A stretch of DNA of 64,000 nucleotides from Phycisphaerales bacterium (GCA_020852275.1 JADZBE010000004.1:62001-126000); one strand, 5' to 3'; positions 1 to 11,291 are shown, counted from the first letter of the stretch. Notes: a model not told the origin generated them from the sequence alone. Made by a program: numbers and translations.

Positions 1-1721
1 GGCTGCGCACCGGGTACCTGGCGCTGCTGCTGGCGGTGGTGCTCATGTCGCTGGCGGTGTTCATGAGCGGGGCGTCCGGGTTGAATGAACTCGCCAAGGG
101 TGCGTCGCAGACGTTCAAGTACGCGGCCACGCTGCAGCTCGGGCTGATGTGCTTCCTCGCGCCGGTGTTCACCGCGGGCGCCATCACGCAGGAGCGCGAC
201 GCGCAGACCTACAACATCCTGCTTTCCACGCCGTTGACCAACGCGCAGATCATTCTCGGCTCGCTGATGAGCCGCATGTACTTTCTCATCATGCTGCTGG
301 TGGCCGGGCTGCCCATCTTCTTCACCACCATGGTGTACGGCGGCGTCACCGCGTCGCAGATCGTCGAGAGCTTCGCCCTCGCCGCCGCCACCGCCGTCAT
401 CACCGGGGCGCTGGCCATCTTCATCAGCGTCGTCCGCATCGGCACACGCCGCACCATCTTCTCGTTCTTCATGGCCATCGCGCTGTACCTGCTGGCCGTG
501 TACATGCTCGGGCAGTGGAGCGGCACCTGGGTGGAGGACGCGCCGAGCAACATCGACGGGCAGCGCATGAGCTGGATGGCGTCGCTGCACCCGTTTCTCT
601 CGCTGGACGTGGCGCTCAATCGCGTACAGGCGCCCGAGTACTCGCTCGTCGCCGCCAAGGGTCGCATCGCCGGTTACGCGCTGGCCTATCCGTCCGCGAC
701 GTACATCACCTGGACGCTGGCGCTGGCGCTGCTGCTGACGCTGCTGAGCATGTTCTTCGTGCGCAGTGGCGCCAAGCAGGGCGAGCCGACGATCTTCACC
801 CGCCTGCGGCAGAACGTCATCCCGCGCGGCGGCGAGGAGCGCTTCCGCAAGCCGCGCCATGTCTGGAGCAACCCCGTCGCCTGGCGCGAGGCCAAGACCA
901 AGGCCACTGCCGCGGGCGGCGTGACGCGCTGGGGGCTGATCATCTGCGGCGCGGCCGTGGCCATCACGCTGCTGATCGCCCACCTGACGGATTCGAAGCG
1001 CATGTCCGTCGCCACCACGCAGGAGTGGCTGGCCGCCGTGCTGATGATCGAATTCGCCCTGGCGCTGCTGATCGCCACGAACACGGCCGCGACGTCCATG
1101 ACGAAGGAGAAGGAATCAAAGAGCATGGAGGTGCTGCTGACCACGCCGCTGACGAGCCAGTACATCATCTTTGGCAAGCTTCGCGGGCTGGTGAGCTTCG
1201 CCGCGCCGCTGGTCGCGGTGCCGGTGGGGAGCCTTCTGCTGTTTGGTCTGGTCGGGCTGATTCCACGGGGCAAGGAGCCGCTCGCGTGGATCGAGACGTC
1301 CGTCGAGCTGGGCGCGGTGCTCATCATGTCGCTGGCGCTGGCGTGCGTGGTGTGCCTGAAGTTTTCGCTGACGAGCAAAACGACGGTCAAGGCGACGATG
1401 TTGAGCATCGCCGTCATTCTCATCGCCGCGGGCATCGCTTCGGCCATCGGCTTTGCCATCGTGGACTCGCCCGCGGACGGTCACATCGGCGCCTTCTTCG
1501 CGCCGTTCACGCCGTTCACCGCGATCTACGCGCTGACGGAGCCGGCCAAGCTGTTCGACGGCGACGTGAACCGGCTGCTGCGCAACGGCCCTTCCGTGCG
1601 CATCGCAATGTTCATCGGCAGCGCGCTGTCGGCGGGCATGTACGCGCTGATCGTCTGGAGCGTGTATCGCGCCCTGGTGCGCAACTTCGACATGATCGTG
1701 CGCAAGCAGACGGCGGCATAA
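1..1721 (+). CDS. ABC-2 type transporter permease, two fused halves, 5' partial
   Basis: Inner-membrane subunit of an ABC exporter. The frame is already open at base 3, so the true start lies left of the window; the GTG at 36 is internal. Two permease halves lie in tandem. Each has hydrophobic helices around the ABC-2/GldF-like signature: ITQERDAQTYNILLSTPLT near 180-240 and MTKEKESKSMEVLLTTPLT near 1095-1150. Roughly a dozen membrane segments are visible, with a polar loop at about 770-900 joining the halves. The repeated E-x-x-x-x-x-x-x-L-L-x-T-P-L-T motif in both halves indicates internal duplication or fusion of two subunits. The ATPase partner is expected upstream, outside the window. 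The gene converges on eno across a G/C hairpin. The transported substrate cannot be told from sequence. Confidence 0.85.
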   Translation, partial: LRTGYLALLLAVVLMSLAVFMSGASGLNELAKGASQTFKYAATLQLGLMCFLAPVFTAGAITQERDAQTYNILLSTPLTNAQIILGSLMSRMYFLIMLLVAGLPIFFTTMVYGGVTASQIVESFALAAATAVITGALAIFISVVRIGTRRTIFSFFMAIALYLLAVYMLGQWSGTWVEDAPSNIDGQRMSWMASLHPFLSLDVALNRVQAPEYSLVAAKGRIAGYALAYPSATYITWTLALALLLTLLSMFFVRSGAKQGEPTIFTRLRQNVIPRGGEERFRKPRHVWSNPVAWREAKTKATAAGGVTRWGLIICGAAVAITLLIAHLTDSKRMSVATTQEWLAAVLMIEFALALLIATNTAATSMTKEKESKSMEVLLTTPLTSQYIIFGKLRGLVSFAAPLVAVPVGSLLLFGLVGLIPRGKEPLAWIETSVELGAVLIMSLALACVVCLKFSLTSKTTVKATMLSIAVILIAAGIASAIGFAIVDSPADGHIGAFFAPFTPFTAIYALTEPAKLFDGDVNRLLRNGPSVRIAMFIGSALSAGMYALIVWSVYRALVRNFDMIVRKQTAA

Positions 1722-1733
1722 GACGGTAATGGA

Positions 1734-1765
1734 CCCTGCTTCCCCCCCCACGGGTGGGGGCAGGG
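1734..1765. terminator. hairpin between convergent permease and eno genes
   Basis: CCCTGC plus a C-run is followed after a short loop by a G-run plus GCAGGG, forming a GC-rich stem in the 67-bp gap between two converging genes. It has no long T-tract, so it is inferred to work as a bidirectional terminator. Confidence 0.5.
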
Positions 1766-1788
1766 GATGGCTTGTGTCATGCCGAGCG

Positions 1789-3249
<1,461 letters not shown>

Positions 3250-3260
3250 CATCGCTTCTC

Positions 3261-4793
3261 CTAGCGGCAAGTCGCCTGCGCGCAGGGTTGCGCGCAGCCT
3301 TCGAGGCACACGGGTTCGTCGGAATCGGGATGCCACTTGGCCGTGGCTTTGCCGGTGGGCTTGACGGTGGCCGGGTGGGCTTTCGGTCGGCCTTGGGCGT
3401 CGAGTTGAGTGAAGCGGACCGTTGAGCCTTCCGGCAGGGTCGTGGTGGCCGTGGCTTTGAGTTTGCCGCTGTTGGTACACTTCAGGTCCAGCGCCGAGAT
3501 GGCCGGGCAGAGGGATTCGTAGCACCCGATGTCCACGCGCGCGCCGAGAATGCGCGGATTGCCGTCGAGGTCGGTGAATTCGGTCACCACGGAATCGTCG
3601 CCGGCATCGACGCACGGGGAGTCGTCGCGCAAACGCAGGTTCTCCTTGTCGGCGTCCACGAACCGCGGATCGTCACCGAAGTTCCCGACGCCGCCGAGGT
3701 CGCCCGTCCAACCCTCGATACAGCAGTAGTTCACCGAACCAGCATGAAGGGCGAGCTGATAGCGTTCCAGCGAGCTGCCGCGCTTGGCGGTGTTCCCCCA
3801 AAGCAGGCAGTTCGTGATGATCGGTGTGGAGTCATCCGAGTGCGTGAATATCCCGCCAACCAAAAAGCCCGAGCGATTTCGAAAGATCGTGCAGTTCGTG
3901 AATCGCGCCGTGCCCGCGTGTAAGTATGCGACGCCAGCGTAGTCACCAGCCTTGTTGTCGATAAACTGACAATCCACGAATATGGGATCGCCATACCCGT
4001 AGTACGCGCCGCCTAGCCCAACGGTTTGGTTTCCAACGAATTTGCACGCAACAAAAATCGAACGGTGGTTGAAGTTCGGCGCGTTGAAGGCTCCGCCTCG
4101 GGTTTGCGCAAAGTTATCTGTCAATTCGCACTCCACAAGTTGCGGATTCCCGCCAGACCAATTCGTAATCGCAGTATTCGTATTACGTTGAAACGTGCAC
4201 CGAAGCAAAAGGGGATCTGCATCTTCGTTCCACAGACCCCCTCCACCGGTTGCGTAATTGTCCTCCACGACACAGTCAATAAGTTGCAATTCTGAGTTAA
4301 CATTGTATATCCCGCCGCCCCGACCGTCTTCCTCGTGGCGATCATTGTAACTGTCGCGTATGACAATACCGTCCAAAATAACGGGCTGCGGAACGCTGAC
4401 AAGTTGAAGAACTCGAATGGAGTTGTCCATTGTCGTTTGCGGATCGCCGATGTTTCCGCTTAGCACCGTGATATTGGCAGACGGAGTGCGCTCGTCTCGA
4501 GTGGACTCGTCGCCCTGGAAGCCGCCGTAGATGGCGGTGCCGCCCTGCGGGGAAAAGCTGGCGGTTCGGTCATCCGTTGCCGTGGGAGTGTAAGCTCCCG
4601 CCGCCACCCAGAGTTCATCGCCGGGATTCGACCGGGCGATAGCGGTCTGAAGGTCACAGTGAGCGTTGGTCCAGTCCGTCCCCGTGTCCGCTCCATTGGC
4701 GTCTACATTGACATAAATGATTTCACCCAGAAGCTGAGCAGCCAGCATGGTGGAGAATATGGTCACAGAATGGCCAATTTGCGCATGGCGCAT
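3261..4793 (-). CDS. secreted right-handed beta-helix protein
   Basis: Predicted exported 510-residue protein of the parallel beta-helix (pectate-lyase-like) or polymorphic outer-membrane type. Start: the ATG at 4793 is preceded by AGAGGA with a 6-nt spacer; earlier in-frame ATGs lack this. A signal peptide (MRHAQIGHSVTIFSTMLAAQ) is followed by YVNVDANGADTGTDWTNAH, the usual beginning of these proteins. About ten coils follow with repeated N-C/D-C-x-F and G-G-G/A-x-x-N patterns (GGGIYNVNSELQLIDC, FVDCQFIDNKAG). After the helix comes DLDGNPRILGARVDIGCYE, a common closing motif. The C-terminal ~75 residues form a separate Cys-bounded module resembling the C-termini of the proteins at 30145 and 63054. 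Base composition dips in AT-richer stretches around 3880-4450. The ligand or substrate is unknown. Confidence 0.8.
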   Translation of the reverse strand: MRHAQIGHSVTIFSTMLAAQLLGEIIYVNVDANGADTGTDWTNAHCDLQTAIARSNPGDELWVAAGAYTPTATDDRTASFSPQGGTAIYGGFQGDESTRDERTPSANITVLSGNIGDPQTTMDNSIRVLQLVSVPQPVILDGIVIRDSYNDRHEEDGRGGGIYNVNSELQLIDCVVEDNYATGGGGLWNEDADPLLLRCTFQRNTNTAITNWSGGNPQLVECELTDNFAQTRGGAFNAPNFNHRSIFVACKFVGNQTVGLGGAYYGYGDPIFVDCQFIDNKAGDYAGVAYLHAGTARFTNCTIFRNRSGFLVGGIFTHSDDSTPIITNCLLWGNTAKRGSSLERYQLALHAGSVNYCCIEGWTGDLGGVGNFGDDPRFVDADKENLRLRDDSPCVDAGDDSVVTEFTDLDGNPRILGARVDIGCYESLCPAISALDLKCTNSGKLKATATTTLPEGSTVRFTQLDAQGRPKAHPATVKPTGKATAKWHPDSDEPVCLEGCAQPCAQATCR

Positions 4794-4852
4794 GGGTAGT
4801 CCTCTCATAAAATGGGAAGATGCAGTTCGAACGTGGAAGACCAAAAGAGATG

Positions 4853-4885
4853 AAGGACCGCCGACGGCATGCGCCGACGGTCCTT
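4853..4885 (-). terminator. hairpin downstream of the 4923-6487 gene
   Basis: An 8-bp outer stem (AAGGACCG/CGGTCCTT) with a further GC-rich inner pairing is followed on the minus strand by a T-rich run (CATCTCTTTT). It lies between the stop of the upstream beta-helix gene and the start of the next one and fits an intrinsic terminator. Confidence 0.6.
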
Positions 4886-4922
4886 CGGTGGGTTGTTCAT
4901 GCTACTCGCCGGACTGGGTTTC

Positions 4923-6487
4923 TTAGCAACCCATGTCCACGGTCACGACACTGTCGCCGTCACGATCAACTTTGCGAGTGCGCTTGCCAATGTCGTTTGA
5001 GGCGCTTATGGAGTCGTCGTCGCCGCGATCAATGGACAGAGAATCGCACTGCCCGCCGCCGCAGTCCGTTCCGTCCATGATCAAGTTGGAATTGATGTTC
5101 TTGAAGTTCGGACTGACGGCGGTGTTAAAGAACGCTTCATTCGTCCACGTCTCAAGGTCTTCGATGCATGCGAAGACGACCTCCGCCTGCACGTCGTCGT
5201 CGAAAAAGACCTGGTCGGCCTCGCCGTTGTGGTTGGTGGTTTCATTGCCCCACAGGATGCAGTTGGTCATGAGCACAAGCGATTCGGATTGCCAACTGGC
5301 CGTGTCCACATAGATGCCCCCGCCCTTGTTGGATTCGCTGCAGGTATTCTTGGCCAGCGTCACGTTCACCAGCTCCATCGGGCGCTGGCTCCAGATGCCT
5401 CCGCCTATGCCCGCACTGTCGCCGCTGTCGCCGTCGCTGGCGATGTTCCCATGAAATTGACAGTTGATCAGCAGGGGCGGCGGTCCTGTCGCCGTCGCCA
5501 CGGCCAGCCCCCGCCCACCTGCGCGGCCGTGTTGTCCAGGAAATTGCATCCGGTCAGCAAGACGGAGTAATCGCCCGCCCCATTGTGCCCGGGAGCAATC
5601 CACAGTCCGCCTCCGCCATCGTAGTAGTTTTCAAGCACGTTGATGGCCGTGCAATCGTTGTTCTTAAACACGCAATCGGTAATATCAATGCGCGCCTCAG
5701 TCAGCATTCCGCCGCCGTGCGCCACGGCGGTATTGTTGTCGAATGTGCAGCCGATGAACACCGCATCGTCGCCGGCGGCGTTGGAATCTCCCTGCATATA
5801 CACGCCGCCACCCCAGTTGTCCGCCTCGTTGTTCTTGATCGTACAGTACGAAACGACCGGCTCCCCTTTTTCCACCCAAATGCCGCCGCCGTTGCGGTCC
5901 GCGGCGTATTGTTCACCTTCCCTGTTGGCGTCACCGCCGATGATTGTGACACCGTCGAGGATCGTAGTCGTGCCGACGTTGGACGTGAACTTGACGACGT
6001 GCCAGGCGCGAGTGATCGAGGGAGGATTCGAGGCGACCACGCCGGTCAGGATGGTCTCGAAGTCCACAATGTCGCGTTCGTCGGGGTCTTGCTCCTGCAA
6101 CCCCCCGTAGCCGCCGTAAATCTCGACGCCGTCCGTGTCGATCAGGAACGTCGATGATTGTGCGGCCCCCGGACCGTAACTGCCTTGAGCCACGCGGATG
6201 ACCCAGGTGGACCCGGCGGCGTCGATGGCCGTGCCAAGCGAGGTGAAGGCGTTGGTCCAGCTTGATCCGTCGTTGTCGCCCGATGCCGTGGAGTCGACGT
6301 ACCTGATGTCGTCCGCGCGAGTCATCGGCGAGAATCCAAGAACGAGCGCGAGCACGACGGCAAACCGCGCCACCCACGGCCCACTACGCGCTTCTACGCC
6401 CCGATTCCGATCCGATTCCGATCCGATCGGGCAGCGCCCGATCGGATTCTCAGAAACGCCCAACCTGTTTCGTAACTCGTGTCGCAT
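4923..6487 (-). pseudogene. beta-helix secreted protein, interrupted by one frameshift
   Basis: Start: the ATG at 6487 follows AAGGAGGA with ideal spacing. The first part encodes a signal peptide (FAVVLALVLGFSPMTRADD), IRYVDSTASGDNDGSSWTNA and many beta-helix coils (GGGIWVEKGEPVVSYCTI, GGGVYMQGDSNAAGDD). At about 5505-5520, in a G-rich run, the frame ends in a short nonsense tail that stops at 5468. The homologous beta-helix continues in the next frame (LAVATATGPPPLLINCQF, GGGIYVDTASWQSES) to the stop at 4923. Joining the frames by one base gives about 521 residues, similar in size to its neighbour at 3261, probably a paralogue. The break is either a real inactivating indel or a sequencing error in the G-run. 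The N-terminal codons contain a short GATCCGATTC tandem repeat (about 6405-6430). Confidence 0.75.
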
Positions 6488-6966
6488 TCCGATCCTCCTT
6501 GAAAAAAAGCCCCCTGCGGCCGGGAGTTGCAGGGCGTTTGTCGCCGTCCCTGCTCGCCCATGCCGGCGCTGCCGCCACGATCATCGCGGTGTCACCGTGC
6601 AGTGCCTATCTCATTTATCGAGCCGAACCCGCGATATTATTCACCTTTTCTTCCGGCCTCGGAGGATCGCCAGCGCCCAATCGCTGCGGGAGTCGCCAAG
6701 CCTCGAAGGAGCCTGTCGTCCCGCGGTGAAACGCTTGCGGAAAAGGGTTTCAGCACCGGCGACGCAGCGCACACCCGGGAGCATGGTCGCTGTCGAGCCC
6801 GTCCGAAAGCGCGGCCGTCGCGTCTCTCAGGAAGCGCGGGCGTCGCGCCTCTCCGGAAGCGCGGCCGTCTGGTCGGCTCCACGTCGGGCGGATACGCTTT
6901 CCGATCGACCGCCGGGGGGCGTGCGGATCGAATACACCCCTGACGCCGGATCAGAGGAGGCTCGTG
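6488..6966. other. divergent intergenic region with repeats
   Basis: About 480 bp between divergently transcribed genes. It holds the SD of the minus-strand beta-helix gene, an AT-rich patch around 6610-6650 that could contain a promoter (not resolvable by eye), three copies of a 25-bp repeat, and the SD of the Gfo/Idh gene. No credible coding frame is seen. Confidence 0.6.
6802..6876. repeat. three tandem 25-bp repeats
   Basis: Units at 6802-6826, 6827-6851 and 6852-6876 share the core GAAGCGCGGCCGTCGCG and are exactly contiguous. They differ at a few positions, so the array is old or imperfectly copied. Confidence 0.8.
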
Positions 6967-8262
6967 GTGAACAGCGCTTCGCGTCCAACTCGTCGCAAGT
7001 TCCTTCAAACCACCGCCGCGGCGGCCGCGCCGCTGCTTATTCCCGCCGCGTCGCTGGGGCGCGGGCCTCGCGTCGCGCCTTCCAATCGCATCACGCTGGG
7101 CATGATCGGCGTGGGCAACATGGGCGGCGGGCATCTGGAGACGATGCTGGGGCACGGCGAGGTGCAGGTCGTGGCCATCAGCGACGTGGACGCCGTCAAG
7201 CTCCGCGCCGCGTGCGAGAAAACGGAGACGCATTACGCCGCGGAGCGCTCGGCCGGGACGTTCAAGGGCTGCACGGGATACAACGAATTCGAGCGGCTGC
7301 TGGCGCGAAGCGACATCGACGCGGTCATTATCGCGGTGCCGGACCACTGGCACGCGACGATCGCCATCGCAGCGGCGCGCGCGGGGAAGGACATTTACTG
7401 CGAGAAGCCGCTGGCGCTGACGATCCGCGAGGCGCGGGAGATGGTCAGCGCCGCGCGGCGGCATGCGCGCGTGTTTCAGACGGGCAGCCAGCAGCGCTCC
7501 AGTCCGGAGTTTCGCAAGGCGTGCGAGCTGGTGCAGAGCGGGCGCCTCGGCAAGCTGCAGTCGATCCACGTCAACATCGGACCGCCGTCGCGCGACAAGT
7601 ACTTCGAGGCGCAGCCGGTGCGCGAGGGGCTGGACTGGGACCGCTGGCTCGGTCCCGCGCCGTGGGCGGAGTACAACGCCGAGCGCTGCAGCGGCGATTA
7701 CAGCGCGGGCTGGCGGCGCGTGCGCGATTACTCCGGCGGCATGACCACGGACTGGGGGGCGCATCATTTCGACATCGGGCAGTGGGCGCTGGGCATGGAC
7801 GCGAGCGGTCCGGTCGAGATCACGCCGCCGCCGCAGCGCGACGAGTGGGGGCTGACGTACAAATACAAGAACGGCGTGACCATGCACCGGCATGAGAAGT
7901 TCGAGGACCACGCGGTCAACGGCATCTACTTCGTCGGCGCCGACGGGCGCATCGAAGTCAATCGCGGCTACTTCAAGAGCTGGCCTGACGAGATCGGCAG
8001 CGAGCCGCTCGGCGCAACCGACGTGCACCTCTTCGCCAGCCCGGGGCATCATCAGAACTGGCTCGACTGCATCCGCAGCCGCCGCCGTCCGATCGCAGAC
8101 GTGGAGATCGGCTGCCGCACGATTACGGCGTGTCACTTGGGCAACATCGCGTGCTGGACGCAGCGCACGATCCGCTGGGATCCGGTCAAGGAGCAGATTC
8201 TCGGGGACGAGACCGCGGCGCGCTGGCTCGACAGGCCGAAGCGCGACGGGTGGCGACTCTGA
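6967..8262 (+). CDS. Tat-exported Gfo/Idh/MocA-family oxidoreductase
   Basis: NAD(P)-dependent sugar-type oxidoreductase, 431 residues, predicted to be exported folded. The Tat signal TRRKFLQTTAAAAAPLLIP sits at the N-terminus. The Rossmann fold follows with GMIGVGNMGGGH, then DIDAVIIAVPDHWHATIA and the family's Y-C-E-K-P signature (KDIYCEKPLALT). The C-terminal half has MTTDWGAHHFDIGQWALG, with the conserved Asp/His region. Start: AGGAGG at 6955-6960 lies 6 nt from the GTG at 6967 and only 3 nt from the GTG at 6964, so 6967 is preferred. No operon partner is obvious; a HEAT lipoprotein follows after 212 bp. The family acts on varied sugars and inositols. Substrate is unknown. Confidence 0.88.
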   Translation: MNSASRPTRRKFLQTTAAAAAPLLIPAASLGRGPRVAPSNRITLGMIGVGNMGGGHLETMLGHGEVQVVAISDVDAVKLRAACEKTETHYAAERSAGTFKGCTGYNEFERLLARSDIDAVIIAVPDHWHATIAIAAARAGKDIYCEKPLALTIREAREMVSAARRHARVFQTGSQQRSSPEFRKACELVQSGRLGKLQSIHVNIGPPSRDKYFEAQPVREGLDWDRWLGPAPWAEYNAERCSGDYSAGWRRVRDYSGGMTTDWGAHHFDIGQWALGMDASGPVEITPPPQRDEWGLTYKYKNGVTMHRHEKFEDHAVNGIYFVGADGRIEVNRGYFKSWPDEIGSEPLGATDVHLFASPGHHQNWLDCIRSRRRPIADVEIGCRTITACHLGNIACWTQRTIRWDPVKEQILGDETAARWLDRPKRDGWRL

Positions 8263-8302
8263 CCGAACGGCGCGCGTGTGCAATCGGTTCACGCGTGTGT
8301 CA

Positions 8303-8452
8303 GAGCCGCGACCGTGAGGGAGCTCACCGCGCCGCGCCGAGTTCGGGTGGATTGCTGAAGTACGATCCCGCGTGGGGTGCTGTGAGACCCGCTTGCTGAC
8401 GCGCGAGGCTCTGTGGCTGACGCGCGGCTCTGTCACTGACGCGCGGCTCTGG
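8303..8452. repeat. dispersed 21-bp repeat plus 19-bp tandem repeats
   Basis: 8303-8323 is a copy of the dispersed element GAGCCGCGACCGTGAGGGAG(C), also found at 26450-26470 and inverted at 48017 and 48053. From 8394 to 8452 the word CTGACGCGCGGCTCTG is repeated three times with small changes. Together they fill most of the 212-bp gap between two plus-strand genes. Confidence 0.75.
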
Positions 8453-8474
8453 AATGCGGTGGGAGGTTTGTGCC

Positions 8475-11291
8475 ATGCGAATCGTAAGCCATCTGCTGGT
8501 GTTGTTTGGGTTGTTGACGCTGGCCTCCTGCGCCACCGTCGAGACGCGTCCGTCCGAACAGCTGATTCAGGAGTTCAGGGGCGAAACGACGGAAACCTGG
8601 CGCGGCGAGGCGCAGCTTGCGGACGCCTGCGCGAAGGTGCTCGATGCGCTGATGCCCGGGCTTTCCGCGGAGAAGGAACTCGACCGTCAGCAGGCCGAGC
8701 AGACGCTGGAAGACCTCTGCGTCCGCGCCGGTCGACCCGGCGCAGGGCGGAATCGCGCGGCGCTGTGCAGCGCCATGGCCGCGCGGATCGGTCCTTCGAC
8801 GGCGCAGCCCGCGCGGCTGTGGCTGCTGAGGCAGCTTGCGCGAATTGGCGGCCGCGAGTGCGTGAACGGGCTGACGGCGACGCTTGCGGACGCCGACGTG
8901 AAAGTGCGCGACGCGGCGCGACGGGCGCTGCAACGCAACCCGGACCGCCGAGCCGCAGCGGCCCTGCGGGAGGAGCTCGAGGTCGCATGCAACCCGCGTT
9001 CTCGGGAACCGCTCGGGGGCGGAATCGCCGAACCGGCCATGCAGGTGCGCGACCCCGCCTGGTGCGTCGCGCTGATCGACGCCGTCGCCGCGCGCCGTGA
9101 TCCGGGAGATGAATCGCTGCTCGTGGATTTGGCGCTGCGCGGCGACGCGCCGTTGTCATCCAGCGCCGGAGCGGGGGGGACGGGTTCGACCGAGAGCATG
9201 ATCGCCGACGAACCGGTGGCCTGCGCCGCCGTGGCGGCGCTTGGAGACCTCGGCGCCGCGGACGCCGTCGAGCGCATCGCGGCGCGCAAGGCCTCAGCGC
9301 CGCATTCCGTTCTCTTCGGTCGCATCGCCGAGGCGCGTCTGCGCTGCGCGGAGCGCATGCTGGCTTCGCGCAAGCCCTCCGAAGCGGCGAACCAATACCG
9401 CAAGGTTTACGACAGTGCGGAACGCAGGGACATCCGCGTGGCCGCGATGACGGGCATGGCGAAAGCGCTGGGCGCCGGGGCGCTGCCTTTCCTGCTGGAA
9501 CGCATGAACGACGAGGACGCCGCCGTGCGCGTTGCGGCAGCGGCGGCGGCCGTCGAGCTTCCGGGCGACAGCGTGACAACGGCGCTGGCGGATCATCTGT
9601 CCAGCCTGCCGGCGGATGCACAAGTGAGGTTGGTCGACGGCCTGGGCTCGCGCGGCGGAACGACGGCGCGGCTTGCGGTGCTGGGCGCGCTGCAGTCGCC
9701 GACGGCGGAAGTCCGCACGGCCGCGACGCGCGCCATGACTCACGTGGGCAACGCAACGCACGTCCGCCTGCTGGCGCGCCTGGCCGCGGAGCGCAAGGGC
9801 GAGGAGCAGAAAGCCGCCCGCGAGAGCCTCGCGGCGTTGCGCGACCAGAAGTCCGACGAGACTGCCGTGATTTCGAAGTTCGACGAGGCCGCCGCGTATG
9901 CCATCGGATCATCCCCCGCGCCGATCCAGGCGGAGCTGTTCCGTGCGTTGAAGACGAGGCAGACCAACCCCGGCCTGGTTGTGATGACGGCGCTGTCGGT
10001 AATCGAAGCGGGCGATCCGATTGCCCAGATCGCCGCGCTGGAGTGCCTCGGCGCGATGGCTGATGAGCACGCGACGCTCAAGCTGATCGGATCCATGCAC
10101 CTCTTCAAAGAGGAAGCGGTTCGATCCGCGGCTGAGGACGCCGTCGTCGCGGCCTCTCTGCGCCGGCCAGAAGGAACCCGCAGCAGCGCACCGCTCGCCT
10201 TTCTTCAGTCAGGCGGGCCGTCGGAATCCGCCTCATGCCTGCGTATTCTGGGGCGCATCGGCGAACCGATGGGTTTGGAGGCGATCCGCACGCACCTCAG
10301 CGCGACGGCTGAACCCGTGAAGGAAGCCGCCGTCCGCGCGCTGTGCGACTGGAAGGACGCGGCTGCACTGCCCGATGTGCAAAGTCTGATGAAGACTTCC
10401 ACTGACGCGACTCACCGCACACTCGCGGTTCGCGCCTATGTGCGTCTCGTCCGGCTTCCGGATGCCCAGCGCACGCCGCAGCAGTCGCTGGCGATGTACG
10501 ACGAAGCCCTGACCCTCGCCAAGTCGCCGGATGAGAAGAAGCTCGTCTTCAGCGGCATGGCCGACCTGGCGTGTGTTGAGGCGCTCGACCGGCTGGAGGC
10601 GGCGCTGTCGGATGCAACGTTGCAGGCGGAGGCCGCGGTGGCGCTGTGCAGCGTGGCGCGGAACGTCTGCGGCGGAAGCCCCGATCGTGCCCGTGCCGCC
10701 TTAAATCGCGTCCGTGAATATGCCGCTGGCGACGCGGTGAAAGGTGCTGCCGACGAGGCGTTGAAACACATTGATCGCTATCAGGGCTACATCACCAGGT
10801 GGAAATTCACCGGTCCGTACAGCGTCTCCGGCAAAGACGCGGGCGACCTCTTCGACATCCCGGCGGGACCGGAGCCGGGTTTCGATGCAACCGCTGCCGC
10901 GACTGCGTCGCTGGGGCAGATCGAATGGCGCGACCTGCCGGTCACGGACGCGAAGTCGCCTTGGCTGTTCGACCTCAACAAGGCCGCATCCGGTTCGAAC
11001 TGCTGCGTATATGTCCGCGCCACGCTGACGTGCCAAGCCGCAGCAGCCGCGAGGCTGGAGATCGGCAGCGACGACTGCGTGAAGGTGTGGCTCAACGGCA
11101 AGCCCGTTCATGCCAACAAGTCCTTCCGCCCGCTCAGCGAAGCGGCGGACACGGTGAATGTCGCGCTCAACGCCGGCGCCAACGATCTGCTTCTGAAGAT
11201 CGTCCAAGGCAGCGGCGGCTGGGGCGTCTGCTGCGGCGTGAAAGCCGCGGACGGAGGGAATCTCCAGGGGCTGGCGAACAACGCGCCATAA
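8475..11291 (+). CDS. HEAT-repeat lipoprotein with C-terminal galactose-binding-like domain
   Basis: Predicted membrane-anchored 938-residue scaffold protein. Start: the ATG at 8475 has GGAGG 8 nt upstream; an in-frame ATG at 8454 lacks an SD. The signal peptide ends in a lipobox (L-A-S-C, Cys19). Residues ~90-760 are a long run of alpha-helical HEAT-like repeats, with A-x-x-A-L/G-D-x-D-V-x-V-R patterns such as DADVKVRDAARRAL and MNDEDAAVRVAAAAAAVEL. These repeats normally form superhelical protein-binding surfaces. The last ~170 residues switch to beta sequence (WRDLPVTDAKSPWLFDLN, SDDCVKVWLNGKPVHAN), like carbohydrate- or ligand-binding modules in planctomycete secreted proteins. An inverted repeat over the stop codon probably terminates transcription. 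Function is inferred only as binding or scaffolding. Confidence 0.82.
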   Translation: MRIVSHLLVLFGLLTLASCATVETRPSEQLIQEFRGETTETWRGEAQLADACAKVLDALMPGLSAEKELDRQQAEQTLEDLCVRAGRPGAGRNRAALCSAMAARIGPSTAQPARLWLLRQLARIGGRECVNGLTATLADADVKVRDAARRALQRNPDRRAAAALREELEVACNPRSREPLGGGIAEPAMQVRDPAWCVALIDAVAARRDPGDESLLVDLALRGDAPLSSSAGAGGTGSTESMIADEPVACAAVAALGDLGAADAVERIAARKASAPHSVLFGRIAEARLRCAERMLASRKPSEAANQYRKVYDSAERRDIRVAAMTGMAKALGAGALPFLLERMNDEDAAVRVAAAAAAVELPGDSVTTALADHLSSLPADAQVRLVDGLGSRGGTTARLAVLGALQSPTAEVRTAATRAMTHVGNATHVRLLARLAAERKGEEQKAARESLAALRDQKSDETAVISKFDEAAAYAIGSSPAPIQAELFRALKTRQTNPGLVVMTALSVIEAGDPIAQIAALECLGAMADEHATLKLIGSMHLFKEEAVRSAAEDAVVAASLRRPEGTRSSAPLAFLQSGGPSESASCLRILGRIGEPMGLEAIRTHLSATAEPVKEAAVRALCDWKDAAALPDVQSLMKTSTDATHRTLAVRAYVRLVRLPDAQRTPQQSLAMYDEALTLAKSPDEKKLVFSGMADLACVEALDRLEAALSDATLQAEAAVALCSVARNVCGGSPDRARAALNRVREYAAGDAVKGAADEALKHIDRYQGYITRWKFTGPYSVSGKDAGDLFDIPAGPEPGFDATAAATASLGQIEWRDLPVTDAKSPWLFDLNKAASGSNCCVYVRATLTCQAAAAARLEIGSDDCVKVWLNGKPVHANKSFRPLSEAADTVNVALNAGANDLLLKIVQGSGGWGVCCGVKAADGGNLQGLANNAP

